This document shows, piece after piece, positions 45,638-54,095 of a stretch of 64,000 nt of DNA; within the stretch, counting starts at the first letter, position 1; every line of letters starts with the position of its first letter. The notes under the pieces were generated by a model. That model searched no databases, was not told the DNA's origin, and was given only the letters and a program-made list of their open reading frames with translations. The translations under genes were made by a program, and so were the position numbers. The stretch lies in the NCBI RefSeq assembly GCF_007197755.1, contig NZ_CP041636.1, forward strand, positions 682,001 through 746,000, in the 5' to 3' direction. The DNA comes from Ferrovibrio terrae. GTDB taxonomy: Bacteria; Pseudomonadota; Alphaproteobacteria; Ferrovibrionales; Ferrovibrionaceae.

Positions 45638-47008
45638 ATGCGCGCGCCGCCGACCCTGAAGGAATTCCGGCTTGAAGAGATAGCCGATGGGATTGGTCAT
45701 CTCATTTTCGATATGCCCGGCAGAAGCATGAATGTGTTCTCCAACGCGGCAATCCATGAGTCCGAGCTTGTGGCCGACTGGCTTCCTTCCAGCGGCTTGA
45801 AAGGGCTTCTGATATCATCCGGGAAGGCCAGTGCCTTCTGCGCAGGAGCCGATCTGGCAGAGCTATCTGAAGCCTATGCCATGATCGTCTCGGCCCCCGA
45901 AAGCGAACGCAGCCAAGTCGCTCGCTCACATTTTGCGCCGATCGGGCGCGCCTTCCGTAAGTTGGAGACTGCTGGCGTACCTATCGCGGTCGCCATCAAT
46001 GGTCTGGCTCTTGGCGGTGGCTGCGAATTCGCCCTGGCCGGCCATTACAGGGTGCTGACTGATACGCCCAACACCGCGCTTGGGCTGCCGGAATCGCTGG
46101 TCGGACTCTTCCCTGGTGCCGGCGGAACGCAGCGCATGCCCCGATTGGTCGGCATCGATGCAGCCTGGCCGATACTTCTGGACGGTGCCAGACTGTCGCC
46201 GGCCCAAGCGATCGAGGCGGGAGCCGCACATATGACTGTGCCGGTAGGTCAAGAAATCAACGCTGCACTGGCCTGGCTGCAGACTGGTCCTGAGCCAGTC
46301 CAACCGTGGGATCGCAAGGATTGGCCACTCTCCAATGTGAATGATGTCCGGCGCAAGGTGCTGGAAGTCCGCATGGCACGTATGGCAGAAACCAAAGGGC
46401 ACTATCCAGCGATTACAGCCATACTGGATTGCGTGAAACTAGGCCTACCGGTCACGATGGATCAGGCCGTAGCAATCGAGATCGACATCTTTGCCGAGTT
46501 GATCAAGCGGCCTGAACCTCGCGACATGATCAGAACACTTTTCCTCGGCAAGCAATCCTACGCCAAACTGCACAAGAGCAGCACTTTACCTCCGGCTTTC
46601 ACGCCACTCCTGAAGGATGTCGCGTCAGCTCTGGCGGGCGTCGCTAAAGCGATCGGCCGCGATCAAGCAGACACGCATCGCACTGCCGCCGGCTTTACCA
46701 AAGAACTGCCAGAAGGCGATGTCGGGACAGAGCTGACCACAGAAGGACTCCCGCAAGTAAAAGCGATTGCTGCCACCGGCCTGTGGATCGAAACACCTGA
46801 CAAAGACTGGCAGCGCACTGGGGCCCGGTTGCTGGCCGCCGCGGCAATTGCTGCAGCGCCGTATCGTGATGAGCTGTCGCTTTCTGACCAGCAGGCTGCA
46901 GATTATGCAGTCGTAACCGAATTGGGCTTTCCAGCTTACCTCGGTGGGCCCTTTGCGTTGCTGGAGAGTGTGGGCAGCGCAGGTGTGGCAAAGATGTGGG
47001 CAACCTGA
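45638..47008 (+). CDS. Enoyl-CoA hydratase of FadB/FadJ type lacking the NAD-binding dehydrogenase domain
   Basis: A 456-residue protein. Residues 1-300 are the hydratase part of a trifunctional alpha subunit (AFCAGADLAEL, ALGGGCEFALAGHYRV, GLFPGAGGTQRMPRLVG). They end with the linker MIRTLFLGKQ that normally leads into the 3-hydroxyacyl-CoA dehydrogenase Rossmann domain. The GxGxMG NAD motif is missing, and the last about 150 residues run straight to a terminal-domain remnant, AADYAVVTELGFPAYLGGPF. The frame is intact, so this is a stable shortened form or an internal deletion. ATG at 45638 after GGGGA is preferred over TTG at 45620. Confidence 0.75.
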   Translation: MRAPPTLKEFRLEEIADGIGHLIFDMPGRSMNVFSNAAIHESELVADWLPSSGLKGLLISSGKASAFCAGADLAELSEAYAMIVSAPESERSQVARSHFAPIGRAFRKLETAGVPIAVAINGLALGGGCEFALAGHYRVLTDTPNTALGLPESLVGLFPGAGGTQRMPRLVGIDAAWPILLDGARLSPAQAIEAGAAHMTVPVGQEINAALAWLQTGPEPVQPWDRKDWPLSNVNDVRRKVLEVRMARMAETKGHYPAITAILDCVKLGLPVTMDQAVAIEIDIFAELIKRPEPRDMIRTLFLGKQSYAKLHKSSTLPPAFTPLLKDVASALAGVAKAIGRDQADTHRTAAGFTKELPEGDVGTELTTEGLPQVKAIAATGLWIETPDKDWQRTGARLLAAAAIAAAPYRDELSLSDQQAADYAVVTELGFPAYLGGPFALLESVGSAGVAKMWAT

Positions 47009-47011
47009 ACG

Positions 47012-47869
47012 TCAACCGATCTCGGCGATCCCCTGATCCAGCACTTTGCGTTCGCCGACAAAGGCGTCGAACCACACAACATCACCGCTATGCCAGAAGC
47101 GGAAGCGAACTGCGTCGCCTGGGAGTACAATACCGGCAAACCGGACACGCAGTGCCTTTAGCCGCCTAGGTTCTGCATCGCAAAATCGCATCATGACAAG
47201 TGCGCCAGCCAAGCCATACGTGGCCAAGCCATGCAAGATCGGCCGCTCGAAACCTGCGCGGCGCGCAATTTCATAGTCTGCGTGGAGCGGGTTGACGTCT
47301 CCCGAGAGGCGGTAAATCAACGCGCCACGAGGCGAAACTGTCACAGTTTCGTCGAGGTCCGCCTCACGTCCAGGTGGCGCAAGCAGCTCCATATCTGGAG
47401 GTGCGGAACCACCAAAGCCTCCGTTGCCACGCAACAGCAGCGTCTGATCAATTGAACAGTAAAGCTCGCCGGTCGATGCATCGCTGATCTCTCGTTCAAC
47501 GACACAGATTGCCCCCTTGCTGACGCCTCGATCATGCAGAGACTTGATCCGCGCCCGGCCGATAATCCTGGCCTGTGGCGGCAATTCTGCAATAAAACGG
47601 GCCGCCTGTCCGACATGTAACAATTTCGGCCAGTCGATGCCGAGCTCAGGTGCTTTGACCCACATTCCTGGGCTCGCCAGAGTCACGGCATAGGTCGGCA
47701 GCACCCGCAAGCGGTCTTCCATAAGGAAGCGCAAGTCCGGAGTGTCACCGGGTGTCAGAGGCAACCCCACGCCGAGCGCATAAAGGATGGCATCACGAGC
47801 ATCGTAGCTATGCTGCTTGTCTTCGAAGCGCCAGTCGAACAGGCGCTGAGGATCGAACAGAGCGCTCAC
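47012..47869 (-). CDS. MaoC-like (R)-specific enoyl-CoA hydratase 2, double hot-dog
   Basis: A 285-residue hydratase-2. The N-terminal half opens RDAILYALGVGLPLTPGD, and the C-terminal half carries the catalytic motif YRLSGDVNPLHADYEIARRA followed by PILHGLATYG. This matches the hydratase domain of peroxisomal multifunctional enzyme 2, forming (R)-3-hydroxyacyl-CoA. GTG at 47869 overlaps the upstream SDR stop as GTGA and gives a better start than TTG at 47881. It is probably the partner of that SDR. Confidence 0.87.
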   Translation of the reverse strand: MSALFDPQRLFDWRFEDKQHSYDARDAILYALGVGLPLTPGDTPDLRFLMEDRLRVLPTYAVTLASPGMWVKAPELGIDWPKLLHVGQAARFIAELPPQARIIGRARIKSLHDRGVSKGAICVVEREISDASTGELYCSIDQTLLLRGNGGFGGSAPPDMELLAPPGREADLDETVTVSPRGALIYRLSGDVNPLHADYEIARRAGFERPILHGLATYGLAGALVMMRFCDAEPRRLKALRVRFAGIVLPGDAVRFRFWHSGDVVWFDAFVGERKVLDQGIAEIG

Positions 47870-48783
47870 ACGGGATCCCAAGTAAAGACATCCCCCGACT
47901 TGTGGAGCGGGTAGAAGTCATTGGCGAACTGCGGGAAGACACGCTCAGCGATCGCATCCGGAGTCCAGCCGTCTGCGGTATGGGCTGTTCGGAATGGGCG
48001 GGCCTGGGAAAAAAGATAGATTTCGTTGTTGCGGGCACCAAAAACCTGCCCCGTGACCTTGGCCCCGGCATCCGAGCAAAGCGCCACACAAAGAGGCGCA
48101 ACTTTCTCCGGTATTAGCTTTTTGAGGCCTTCCACGCGTTTCTTCTGCTCCGGGGTTTCCTCTGGAATGGATTCCACCATGCGGGTCCAGGCAAATGGCG
48201 CCACCGCATTCGAACGGACATTGAATCTGGCCATATCGATAGCGATGGTTTTCGACATGGCTGCGATGCCAAGCTTGGCCGCAGAATAGTTCACCTGCGC
48301 CATATTACCGATCAGACCGCTGGTCGATGTCATATGAACATAGGCGCCAGACACCTGCTGCTTGAAATGCGGCGCAGCTGCCCGGCTGACGTTGAAAGTA
48401 CCTTTGAGATGCACGGAGATGACGGCATCGAAATCGTCTTCCGTCATCTTGTGGAAAAGGACGTCGCGAAGGTTTCCTGCGTTGTTCACGACTGCGTCGA
48501 TGCGGCCGAAGTTATCCAGAGCCGCCTGAACCATCGCATGTGCGCCGTCCCAGTCGGCAACGCTATGCCCATCTGCGACGGCTTGCCCACCTAGCTCCGC
48601 GATCTCGTCCACGACCTGCTGGGCCGGCGAAATGCTGGCAGCATCGTCACCTTTCAATGAAACGCCGAGATCATTGACGACAACGGCAGCACCTGCCTGA
48701 GCCATTGCCAGCGCAACGCCCCTACCGACGCCACGGCCGCCTCCCGTTACCAAGACAACCTTGCCTTGCATACTGGCGCTCAT
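47866..48783 (-). CDS. SDR, (3R)-hydroxyacyl-CoA dehydrogenase of MFE-2 type
   Basis: A 305-residue SDR with VVLVTGGGRGVGRGVALAMA, VVVNDLGVSLKGD, NNAGNLRDVLFHKM and YSAAKLGIAAMSK (YxxxK). VVNDLG followed by a long loop is typical of the dehydrogenase unit of MFE-2. An extended C-terminal tail (about 50 residues, YPLHKSGDVFTW) goes beyond the SDR core. AAGGAG precedes the ATG. It overlaps the hydratase gene by 4 nt, so the two are a split MFE-2 acting on (R)-hydroxyacyl-CoAs. Confidence 0.87.
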   Translation of the reverse strand: MSASMQGKVVLVTGGGRGVGRGVALAMAQAGAAVVVNDLGVSLKGDDAASISPAQQVVDEIAELGGQAVADGHSVADWDGAHAMVQAALDNFGRIDAVVNNAGNLRDVLFHKMTEDDFDAVISVHLKGTFNVSRAAAPHFKQQVSGAYVHMTSTSGLIGNMAQVNYSAAKLGIAAMSKTIAIDMARFNVRSNAVAPFAWTRMVESIPEETPEQKKRVEGLKKLIPEKVAPLCVALCSDAGAKVTGQVFGARNNEIYLFSQARPFRTAHTADGWTPDAIAERVFPQFANDFYPLHKSGDVFTWDPV

Positions 48784-48793
48784 CTCATACTCC

Positions 48794-49984
48794 TTAATAT
48801 GACTTCGGCAGGTCGAGGACTTTTTCAGCAATGAAGGACAGGATCAGCTGCTCGGTAATTGGTGCAATACGCGTCACCATCACTTCCCGGAACAATCGCT
48901 CGACATGATATTCCTTGGCATAGCCAAAACCGCCGTGGGTAAAGATGGCGCGTTCGCAAGCATCGTACCCGGCGCGCGCACCCAGTAACTTTGCGGCATT
49001 GGCTTCGGCACCACAGGGCTTTCCTGCGTCATAGAGATCGGCGGCCCTCATCGCCATCAGCCAGGCCGATTCAAGATAGGCCCACCGCTCGGCGAGTGGG
49101 TGCTGGATGCCCTGGTTCTGGCCGATAGGACGATCAAACACCACGCGTTCGCGCGCGTATTTCGCGGCTCGGCGCAAGGCGTCCTGCCCGATGCCAATGG
49201 CTTCGACAGCGATAAGCACGCGCTCAGGGTTCAGGCTGTCCAGGATGTAGTAAAAGCCCTTGCCTTCCGCGCCGATACGATGCTCTTCGGGAATGAACAG
49301 ATCTTCGATGAAGATCGCATTCGAATCGACCGCCTTGCGACCCATTTTCGGAATTCTCTGAACCTCGATCTTGGTGCGATCCAGATCGGTGTAGAAAATC
49401 GTTATTCCGTCTGTCGGCTTCTTGCAGTCCTCATACTTAGTGGTGCGCGCCAACAGCATGATCTTGTTGGCGACCTGCGCCGTCGACGTCCAGACCTTTT
49501 GGCCGCGTACGCGGTAACCGCCAGGAACCTTTTCGGCGAAGGTGCGAATCCGTGTCGTGTTGAGGCCCGCATCGGGCTCAGTGAATCCGAAACAGCATTG
49601 ATCCTTGCCTGCCACGAGGCCTGGAATCCACGCAGCCTTCTGCTCTGGCGTCGCATGTACCACGATGGGATGCGGCCCGAACAAATTGATATGGACTGAT
49701 GAAGTGGCGGCCATACCACCGCCATGGCTGGCTACTTCATGCATCATGATCGCAGCTTCGGTGACGCCGAGGCCAGAGCCACCGTATTCCTCGGGCATCG
49801 TAATGCCTAGCCAACCCGCATCTGCCATCGCCCGGTGGAATTCGCGCGGGAATTCTCCGTCCTCATCGCGCTTCAGCCAGTATTCATCGTCGAAACGCGA
49901 CACAACTCCACGCACGCCTTCGCGAATGGCCGCCCGGGTTTCTTCCAGGGACTCCCTATCCTGAGCTTCCTGCGTCTTGCTCAT
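48794..49984 (-). CDS. Acyl-CoA dehydrogenase
   Basis: A 396-residue FAD enzyme with CFGFTEPDAGLNTTRIRTFA, VWTSTAQVANKIMLLART and the FDRPIGQNQGIQHPLAE helix. The end reads TRIAPITEQLILSFIAEKVL, where most family members have the EGTNE catalytic glutamate. This marks a distinct subfamily in which the base must lie elsewhere. GGAAGG precedes the ATG. It is cotranscribed with the split MFE-2 genes (10 nt downstream) and the CitE-like gene upstream, so it probably makes the enoyl-CoA they use. Confidence 0.88.
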   Translation of the reverse strand: MSKTQEAQDRESLEETRAAIREGVRGVVSRFDDEYWLKRDEDGEFPREFHRAMADAGWLGITMPEEYGGSGLGVTEAAIMMHEVASHGGGMAATSSVHINLFGPHPIVVHATPEQKAAWIPGLVAGKDQCCFGFTEPDAGLNTTRIRTFAEKVPGGYRVRGQKVWTSTAQVANKIMLLARTTKYEDCKKPTDGITIFYTDLDRTKIEVQRIPKMGRKAVDSNAIFIEDLFIPEEHRIGAEGKGFYYILDSLNPERVLIAVEAIGIGQDALRRAAKYARERVVFDRPIGQNQGIQHPLAERWAYLESAWLMAMRAADLYDAGKPCGAEANAAKLLGARAGYDACERAIFTHGGFGYAKEYHVERLFREVMVTRIAPITEQLILSFIAEKVLDLPKSY

Positions 49985-49988
49985 GACG

Positions 49989-50864
49989 CTATCCTTCCAT
50001 TGCGGCCACCAAGGTGCGGCGTGCCAGTTTCAAATGCGGGATGTCATACATCTTTCCGTCGATACCGATGGTGCCGAGGCCGGGGTTGGCCTCAAAAGCA
50101 GCAACGATGCGACGCGCCAGTTCCAGATCCTCTGCGCTCGGCGCAAAGGCCACATTGATGCCGCTCACCTGGGCCGGGTGAATAGCCAAACGGCCGGCGA
50201 ACCCGTCTCGCCGCGACAAGCGGCAGGCGCGCACGAGGCCTTCATCATCTCGGAAATCGGCGAAGAGGGTATCGAGCGCCGGAACGTCAGCCGCGGCTGC
50301 ACCCATCAGGCATAGCGTCCTGGCAAGCTGATACGGCGTAGACCAGTCGCCATTATCATCCTTATTTGAGGTTGAACCGACCACAGCCGCCAGATCCTCG
50401 GCACCCCATGTCAGCGCCACAAGTCTGGGATGAGCTGGCGCATAGCTGCCAAGGGCAAACATCGCAAGCGCCGTTTCAGTCGCAACGACGATGATTTTTA
50501 CCGTTCCGACCACCATGCCTGCGCGTGCTTCCAATGCATCCAGGCAGTGCCCAAGCCTGACCACATCATGACCGCCATTGCTTTTTGGCAACAGGATGCC
50601 ATCCAGACCCGGCCTCACCACGGTAGCCAAGTCCTCCATTGCAAGGCCGGTATCGAAGGCATTGATCCGGACCCAGAAGCTCCAATTGCGGGGGCCGGCA
50701 GAGGCATCGATCCAGGTCGCCAGCGTTGCGCGTGCCGCCGACTTCATCGGCGGCGCAACACTGTCTTCAAGATCAAGGATTAAGCCGTCTGCGCCGGCTT
50801 CACGCGCTTTTGTGAATTTCTTCTCGCTATCCGCCGGGACAAAGAGAAGCGAGCGTAGCCTCAT
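49989..50864 (-). CDS. CitE-like (HpcH/HpaI family) CoA-ester lyase
   Basis: A 291-residue TIM-barrel lyase. [55 protein letters not shown] and [10 protein letters not shown] follow the citrate-lyase-beta/malyl-CoA-lyase pattern with its metal glutamate and aspartate. It would cleave a 3-hydroxyacyl-CoA such as malyl-, methylmalyl- or citramalyl-CoA. ATG at 50864 overlaps the MaoC stop (ATGA) and has GGAGG. The MaoC-lyase pairing suggests hydration followed by cleavage. Confidence 0.88.
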   Translation of the reverse strand: MRLRSLLFVPADSEKKFTKAREAGADGLILDLEDSVAPPMKSAARATLATWIDASAGPRNWSFWVRINAFDTGLAMEDLATVVRPGLDGILLPKSNGGHDVVRLGHCLDALEARAGMVVGTVKIIVVATETALAMFALGSYAPAHPRLVALTWGAEDLAAVVGSTSNKDDNGDWSTPYQLARTLCLMGAAAADVPALDTLFADFRDDEGLVRACRLSRRDGFAGRLAIHPAQVSGINVAFAPSAEDLELARRIVAAFEANPGLGTIGIDGKMYDIPHLKLARRTLVAAMEG

Positions 50865-51313
50865 TCCGGCCTCCGCATCATCAGTGCCAAGCGCCGGCAT
50901 TCGCATACGACTTCGTCGCGCTGGTTCAGGCCTCTATGCAGGAACGTGACGATGCCCTGGGTCGGGCGTGATTTGCTTTCACGCAACGTAACCACTTCGG
51001 TTTCCGCATGTATGGTATCGCCGACGAAGACCGGCTTGGGGAATCGAACATCCTCCCAGCCGAGATTCCCCACTGTCGTGCCAAGGGTGGTGTCAGTAAT
51101 CGAGAGCCCGACTACTAGGCCAAGAGTGAAGACGCTATTGACCAACGGCTTGCCGAATTCAGTCTTGGAAGAATAGTCGTGGTCCAGGTGGATTGCTGCC
51201 GTATTCATGGTCAGCGTCGAGAACAGAACGTTGTCGGTTTCGGTTACCGTGCGACGAACATCGTGCCGAATCACTTCGCCCTGCGTGAAGCCTTCATAAT
51301 AACGGCCCGCCAT
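50861..51313 (-). CDS. MaoC-family dehydratase, single hot-dog
   Basis: A 150-residue MaoC-like protein with [20 protein letters not shown] and [16 protein letters not shown]. This is the hot-dog pattern with the catalytic Asp/His placed as in mesaconyl-CoA and itaconyl-CoA hydratases. TAGGGAGGA precedes the ATG. It is fused translationally to the CitE-like lyase (ATGA), indicating a hydratase-lyase step on a C4-C5 dicarboxylyl-CoA. Confidence 0.85.
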   Translation of the reverse strand: MAGRYYEGFTQGEVIRHDVRRTVTETDNVLFSTLTMNTAAIHLDHDYSSKTEFGKPLVNSVFTLGLVVGLSITDTTLGTTVGNLGWEDVRFPKPVFVGDTIHAETEVVTLRESKSRPTQGIVTFLHRGLNQRDEVVCECRRLALMMRRPE

Positions 51314-51323
51314 TCATTCCTCC

Positions 51324-52523
51324 CTAATTCAGCCGGCCAAGAACCGACACTGCCGCCACACTGTTGGATGGCTGGCCACCAAGATTATGGGTGAGGCCGA
51401 AATCGATTTTCTTGATCTGGCGTGCTCCGGCACGGCCAAGCAGCTGATTGTATACCTCATAGGCCATCCTCAGGCCCGATGCGCCAACTGGATGCCCGAA
51501 GCACTTCAGGCCGCCATCTGCCTGACAGGGCACTGCGCCCTCCCGATCATAACGACCATCAAGAATGTCGAACGGCGCCCGCCCTTCGTCCGAAAGCCCC
51601 AGGTCTTCCATCGTCACCAACTCTGTAATCGAGAAGCAGTCATGCACCTCGGTTAGCTTGAGATCGGCGCGCGGATCTGTCAGGCCCGCTTCCTGGTACG
51701 CTCGGCCGGCAGCGATACGGGTATTTCGCACATACGAGCCATCCCAGGCGCCGTACTGCATTTCCCAGCCATTCGAGGCACAAAGCTGGACCGATTTGAC
51801 AGTAACCAAGTCGGTCTTACCCAGGCCACGGGCGATATCCGGCGTTGTGACGATGGCACACGCCGCCCCATCCGATACGCCACAGCAATCAAAGAGACCC
51901 AGCGGGTCCGCAATCATCGGAGCATTGAGGATTGTTTCCATCTCCACCGCTTTTCGCAGATGGGCCTTCTCACTCATTGCGCCGTTCTGATGGCTTTTCC
52001 AGGATACATGGGCCATCGCCCGCTTCAGATCTGTCGCTGTAATGCTGTGACGCGCCGCGTAGGCACCAGCAAGTTGAGCGAATGTCCCCGGCGCGGAGCC
52101 GTAGGGCATCCACAGGTCGTTTACCGAGCCCTTAGTACGAATCGGGAGACCGCCAAAGCCGGTATCCTTAAGCTTTTCAACGCCAAGGGCCAAAGCGATG
52201 TCGCAAGCCCCTGAAGCAACAGCGTAGATGGCACCACGCAGCGCCTCAGTGCCGGTTGCGCACATATTTTCCACACGCGTCACCGGCATCGGAGGCAAGC
52301 GCAATGCAGTGGCCAGCGGAATTGCCGAATTGCCAACGTTGAAATCGTCCAGCGCCGCACCAAACCATGCAGCATCGATTTGCCGACGCTCGATTCCGGC
52401 ATCCTGCAAGGCCTCTTGAAAAGCCTCGACCATAAGCATGTCAGAACTCGCATCCCAACGTTCACCAAAACGGGTGCATCCCATGCCGGCGATGACAACC
52501 TTGTCCTTGATACCGCTCGCCAT
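51324..52523 (-). CDS. SCP-x-type thiolase/acyl-CoA acetyltransferase
   Basis: A 399-residue thiolase-fold protein with VENMCATGTEALRGA (reactive cysteine), LTEVHDCFSITELVTMEDL, GGLKCFGHPVGASGLRM and GLTHNLGG. These are features of the SCP-x/archaeal acetoacetyl-CoA thiolase branch. ATG at 52523 overlaps the stop of the HMG-CoA-synthase/OB-fold gene as TGATG. This branch needs a DUF35 partner in several systems, and here one is fused to the neighbour. Confidence 0.88.
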   Translation of the reverse strand: MASGIKDKVVIAGMGCTRFGERWDASSDMLMVEAFQEALQDAGIERRQIDAAWFGAALDDFNVGNSAIPLATALRLPPMPVTRVENMCATGTEALRGAIYAVASGACDIALALGVEKLKDTGFGGLPIRTKGSVNDLWMPYGSAPGTFAQLAGAYAARHSITATDLKRAMAHVSWKSHQNGAMSEKAHLRKAVEMETILNAPMIADPLGLFDCCGVSDGAACAIVTTPDIARGLGKTDLVTVKSVQLCASNGWEMQYGAWDGSYVRNTRIAAGRAYQEAGLTDPRADLKLTEVHDCFSITELVTMEDLGLSDEGRAPFDILDGRYDREGAVPCQADGGLKCFGHPVGASGLRMAYEVYNQLLGRAGARQIKKIDFGLTHNLGGQPSNSVAAVSVLGRLN

Positions 52524-53974
52524 CACACCTTCTCCCGCGCAGAGACCGAGCGCTTGGCCGGTGCGCCTTTCCAGAAATAGGTACGGAAGTCCCGTTGCCG
52601 ATCGATCGCCTTTATGCGGAAGCGCATCCGCAAGGGATCACCTACGGCCGGCGTATTGCCCTCCACATCACAAATTTCCATTGCTACTCGCGCGCCATTC
52701 TCGAACTGGACCAGACCGAAGTAGAATGGTGGATCGGGCGTGAAATTCAGTCGATCGGCGGTGATCGATGCCACTTGAGCCGGCACATCACGCAAGACGA
52801 CATCGACATAATCTTCAGGCCCGGTTGAATCGGGCGACACCGGCATCGGTGTTTTCGGGAACTGTACGTTGCCGCGCTCATCCCTGCCGCCAACAAAACC
52901 ATGCATCTCACGCCCGTGCCGCGCCAGCACGGAGGCATTGGTTTTCTGGTTCACTTCGGCACGTGGCCCCCATTCCAGAGGCAGCATGCCAGTAAGACTC
53001 AGGAAGCGAGAATAATTTCGCAGCGGTTGACCTTCGGCCAAGGCCTGGGCCGTCAACTTCTCACGGACTGTTGCCGTTACTTCAAGGATGAGGGCTTCGG
53101 CCCCATTCCCAAAGCCTACCAGTAGTAGGCGGTCGCCTGGCACAGAGCGCTCCAAAGCAAGACCGAGGCCGAATAGTGGCATTGCGGCACCGAGATCTCC
53201 CGCCTCGACCGCAATGTCGCTACAGATGTTTGGGGCTTTAAGGCCAAGCGGGCGCGATACAGCGGCATAAGTGCCCGCGACCGGTTCCGGGACAACGGCA
53301 AGCGCAATATCGCTGCCCTGAACGCCGGCCGCGGCCATCGCACGCCTGATCACCGGGGCGTAAACCTCGGCAACCGCACTGTCGCGGACGAAACGCTCCT
53401 CCGTCACATACGGCAAACCGATTCCCGCAGTGGTGTAGCTGTCGAGCAGGTCGCGATTGATGCTGGCAGCCCCCAGCAAACGGGCCACACCGGGACCTTC
53501 CCCCACCAGAGCTGCTGCGCCGCCATCGCCCCAGGTGAGATGCGGCCCACCGCCTGGCCGTGCCTGGCGTTTTTCACCGGCCGCGATCAATTCCAAACCC
53601 TCGGTAGTGCTTTGCAAAGCACGCAAGAGAGCCGCCACGGCACAGCGCCTCGTACCAGCCACGTCGAGCGCGTCGACGAAAGGATCAAGCTGCAGGGCAT
53701 CAACAAGAATGCCGGCCTGCGAACGGTCCAAGAAGGGTGCAGATGTAGAGGCGAAGGTGACGCGAGATATGGATCCAGCGGCACCCGCGTCCAGGACTAG
53801 CCTGGCTGCTTCAACGGCCTGTGTGAGGGCATCTTCATCCCAGCCAGCGACTGCGCGACGCCCGCGACCAGAACCACCCAAGCCTGCCCACCGGAGTTCA
53901 GACTTGGCGGTCGCCTGCTCAAAGCGCAATAGTGGTAGGTAGCCCCCCACGCCGTGCAATGACTTCGCCGACAT
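52523..53974 (-). CDS. Fusion: HMG-CoA-synthase-like domain plus C-terminal OB-fold (DUF35-like) domain
   Basis: A 483-residue protein. Residues 1 to about 330 have the thiolase-related HMG-CoA-synthase/KAS-III fold, with VAGTRRCAVAALLRAL as candidate reactive-cysteine region and GDRLLLVGFGNGAEALIL near the end. The last about 130 residues resemble a DUF35 OB-fold, including GNVQFPKTPMP and FGLVQFENGARVAMEICDV. The zinc-ribbon cysteines that normally precede such an OB-fold are absent. GGGAGG precedes the ATG. It couples directly to the thiolase and diverges from badH. Confidence 0.8.
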   Translation of the reverse strand: MSAKSLHGVGGYLPLLRFEQATAKSELRWAGLGGSGRGRRAVAGWDEDALTQAVEAARLVLDAGAAGSISRVTFASTSAPFLDRSQAGILVDALQLDPFVDALDVAGTRRCAVAALLRALQSTTEGLELIAAGEKRQARPGGGPHLTWGDGGAAALVGEGPGVARLLGAASINRDLLDSYTTAGIGLPYVTEERFVRDSAVAEVYAPVIRRAMAAAGVQGSDIALAVVPEPVAGTYAAVSRPLGLKAPNICSDIAVEAGDLGAAMPLFGLGLALERSVPGDRLLLVGFGNGAEALILEVTATVREKLTAQALAEGQPLRNYSRFLSLTGMLPLEWGPRAEVNQKTNASVLARHGREMHGFVGGRDERGNVQFPKTPMPVSPDSTGPEDYVDVVLRDVPAQVASITADRLNFTPDPPFYFGLVQFENGARVAMEICDVEGNTPAVGDPLRMRFRIKAIDRQRDFRTYFWKGAPAKRSVSAREKV

Positions 53975-54005
53975 GCCAATTCCTCCCGTCTGGAAAAATT
54001 ACCTT

Positions 54006-54026
54006 GCAAGCGTATGGTACGCAAGC
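54006..54026. promoter_or_regulatory. Operator-like palindrome upstream of the badH-like operon
   Basis: GCAAGCGTA-TGG-TACGCAAGC: the inner GCGTA and TACGC form an inverted repeat, and GCAAGC is repeated outside. It lies in the divergent gap between the starts at 53974 and 54096, about 70 bp from badH. Confidence 0.6.
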
Positions 54027-54095
54027 ATATTATTAGGAGGCAGATCGATTTCCGCTTAGACGGTTACGGTCGGAGGAACTGAGAAAGGCACTCAA

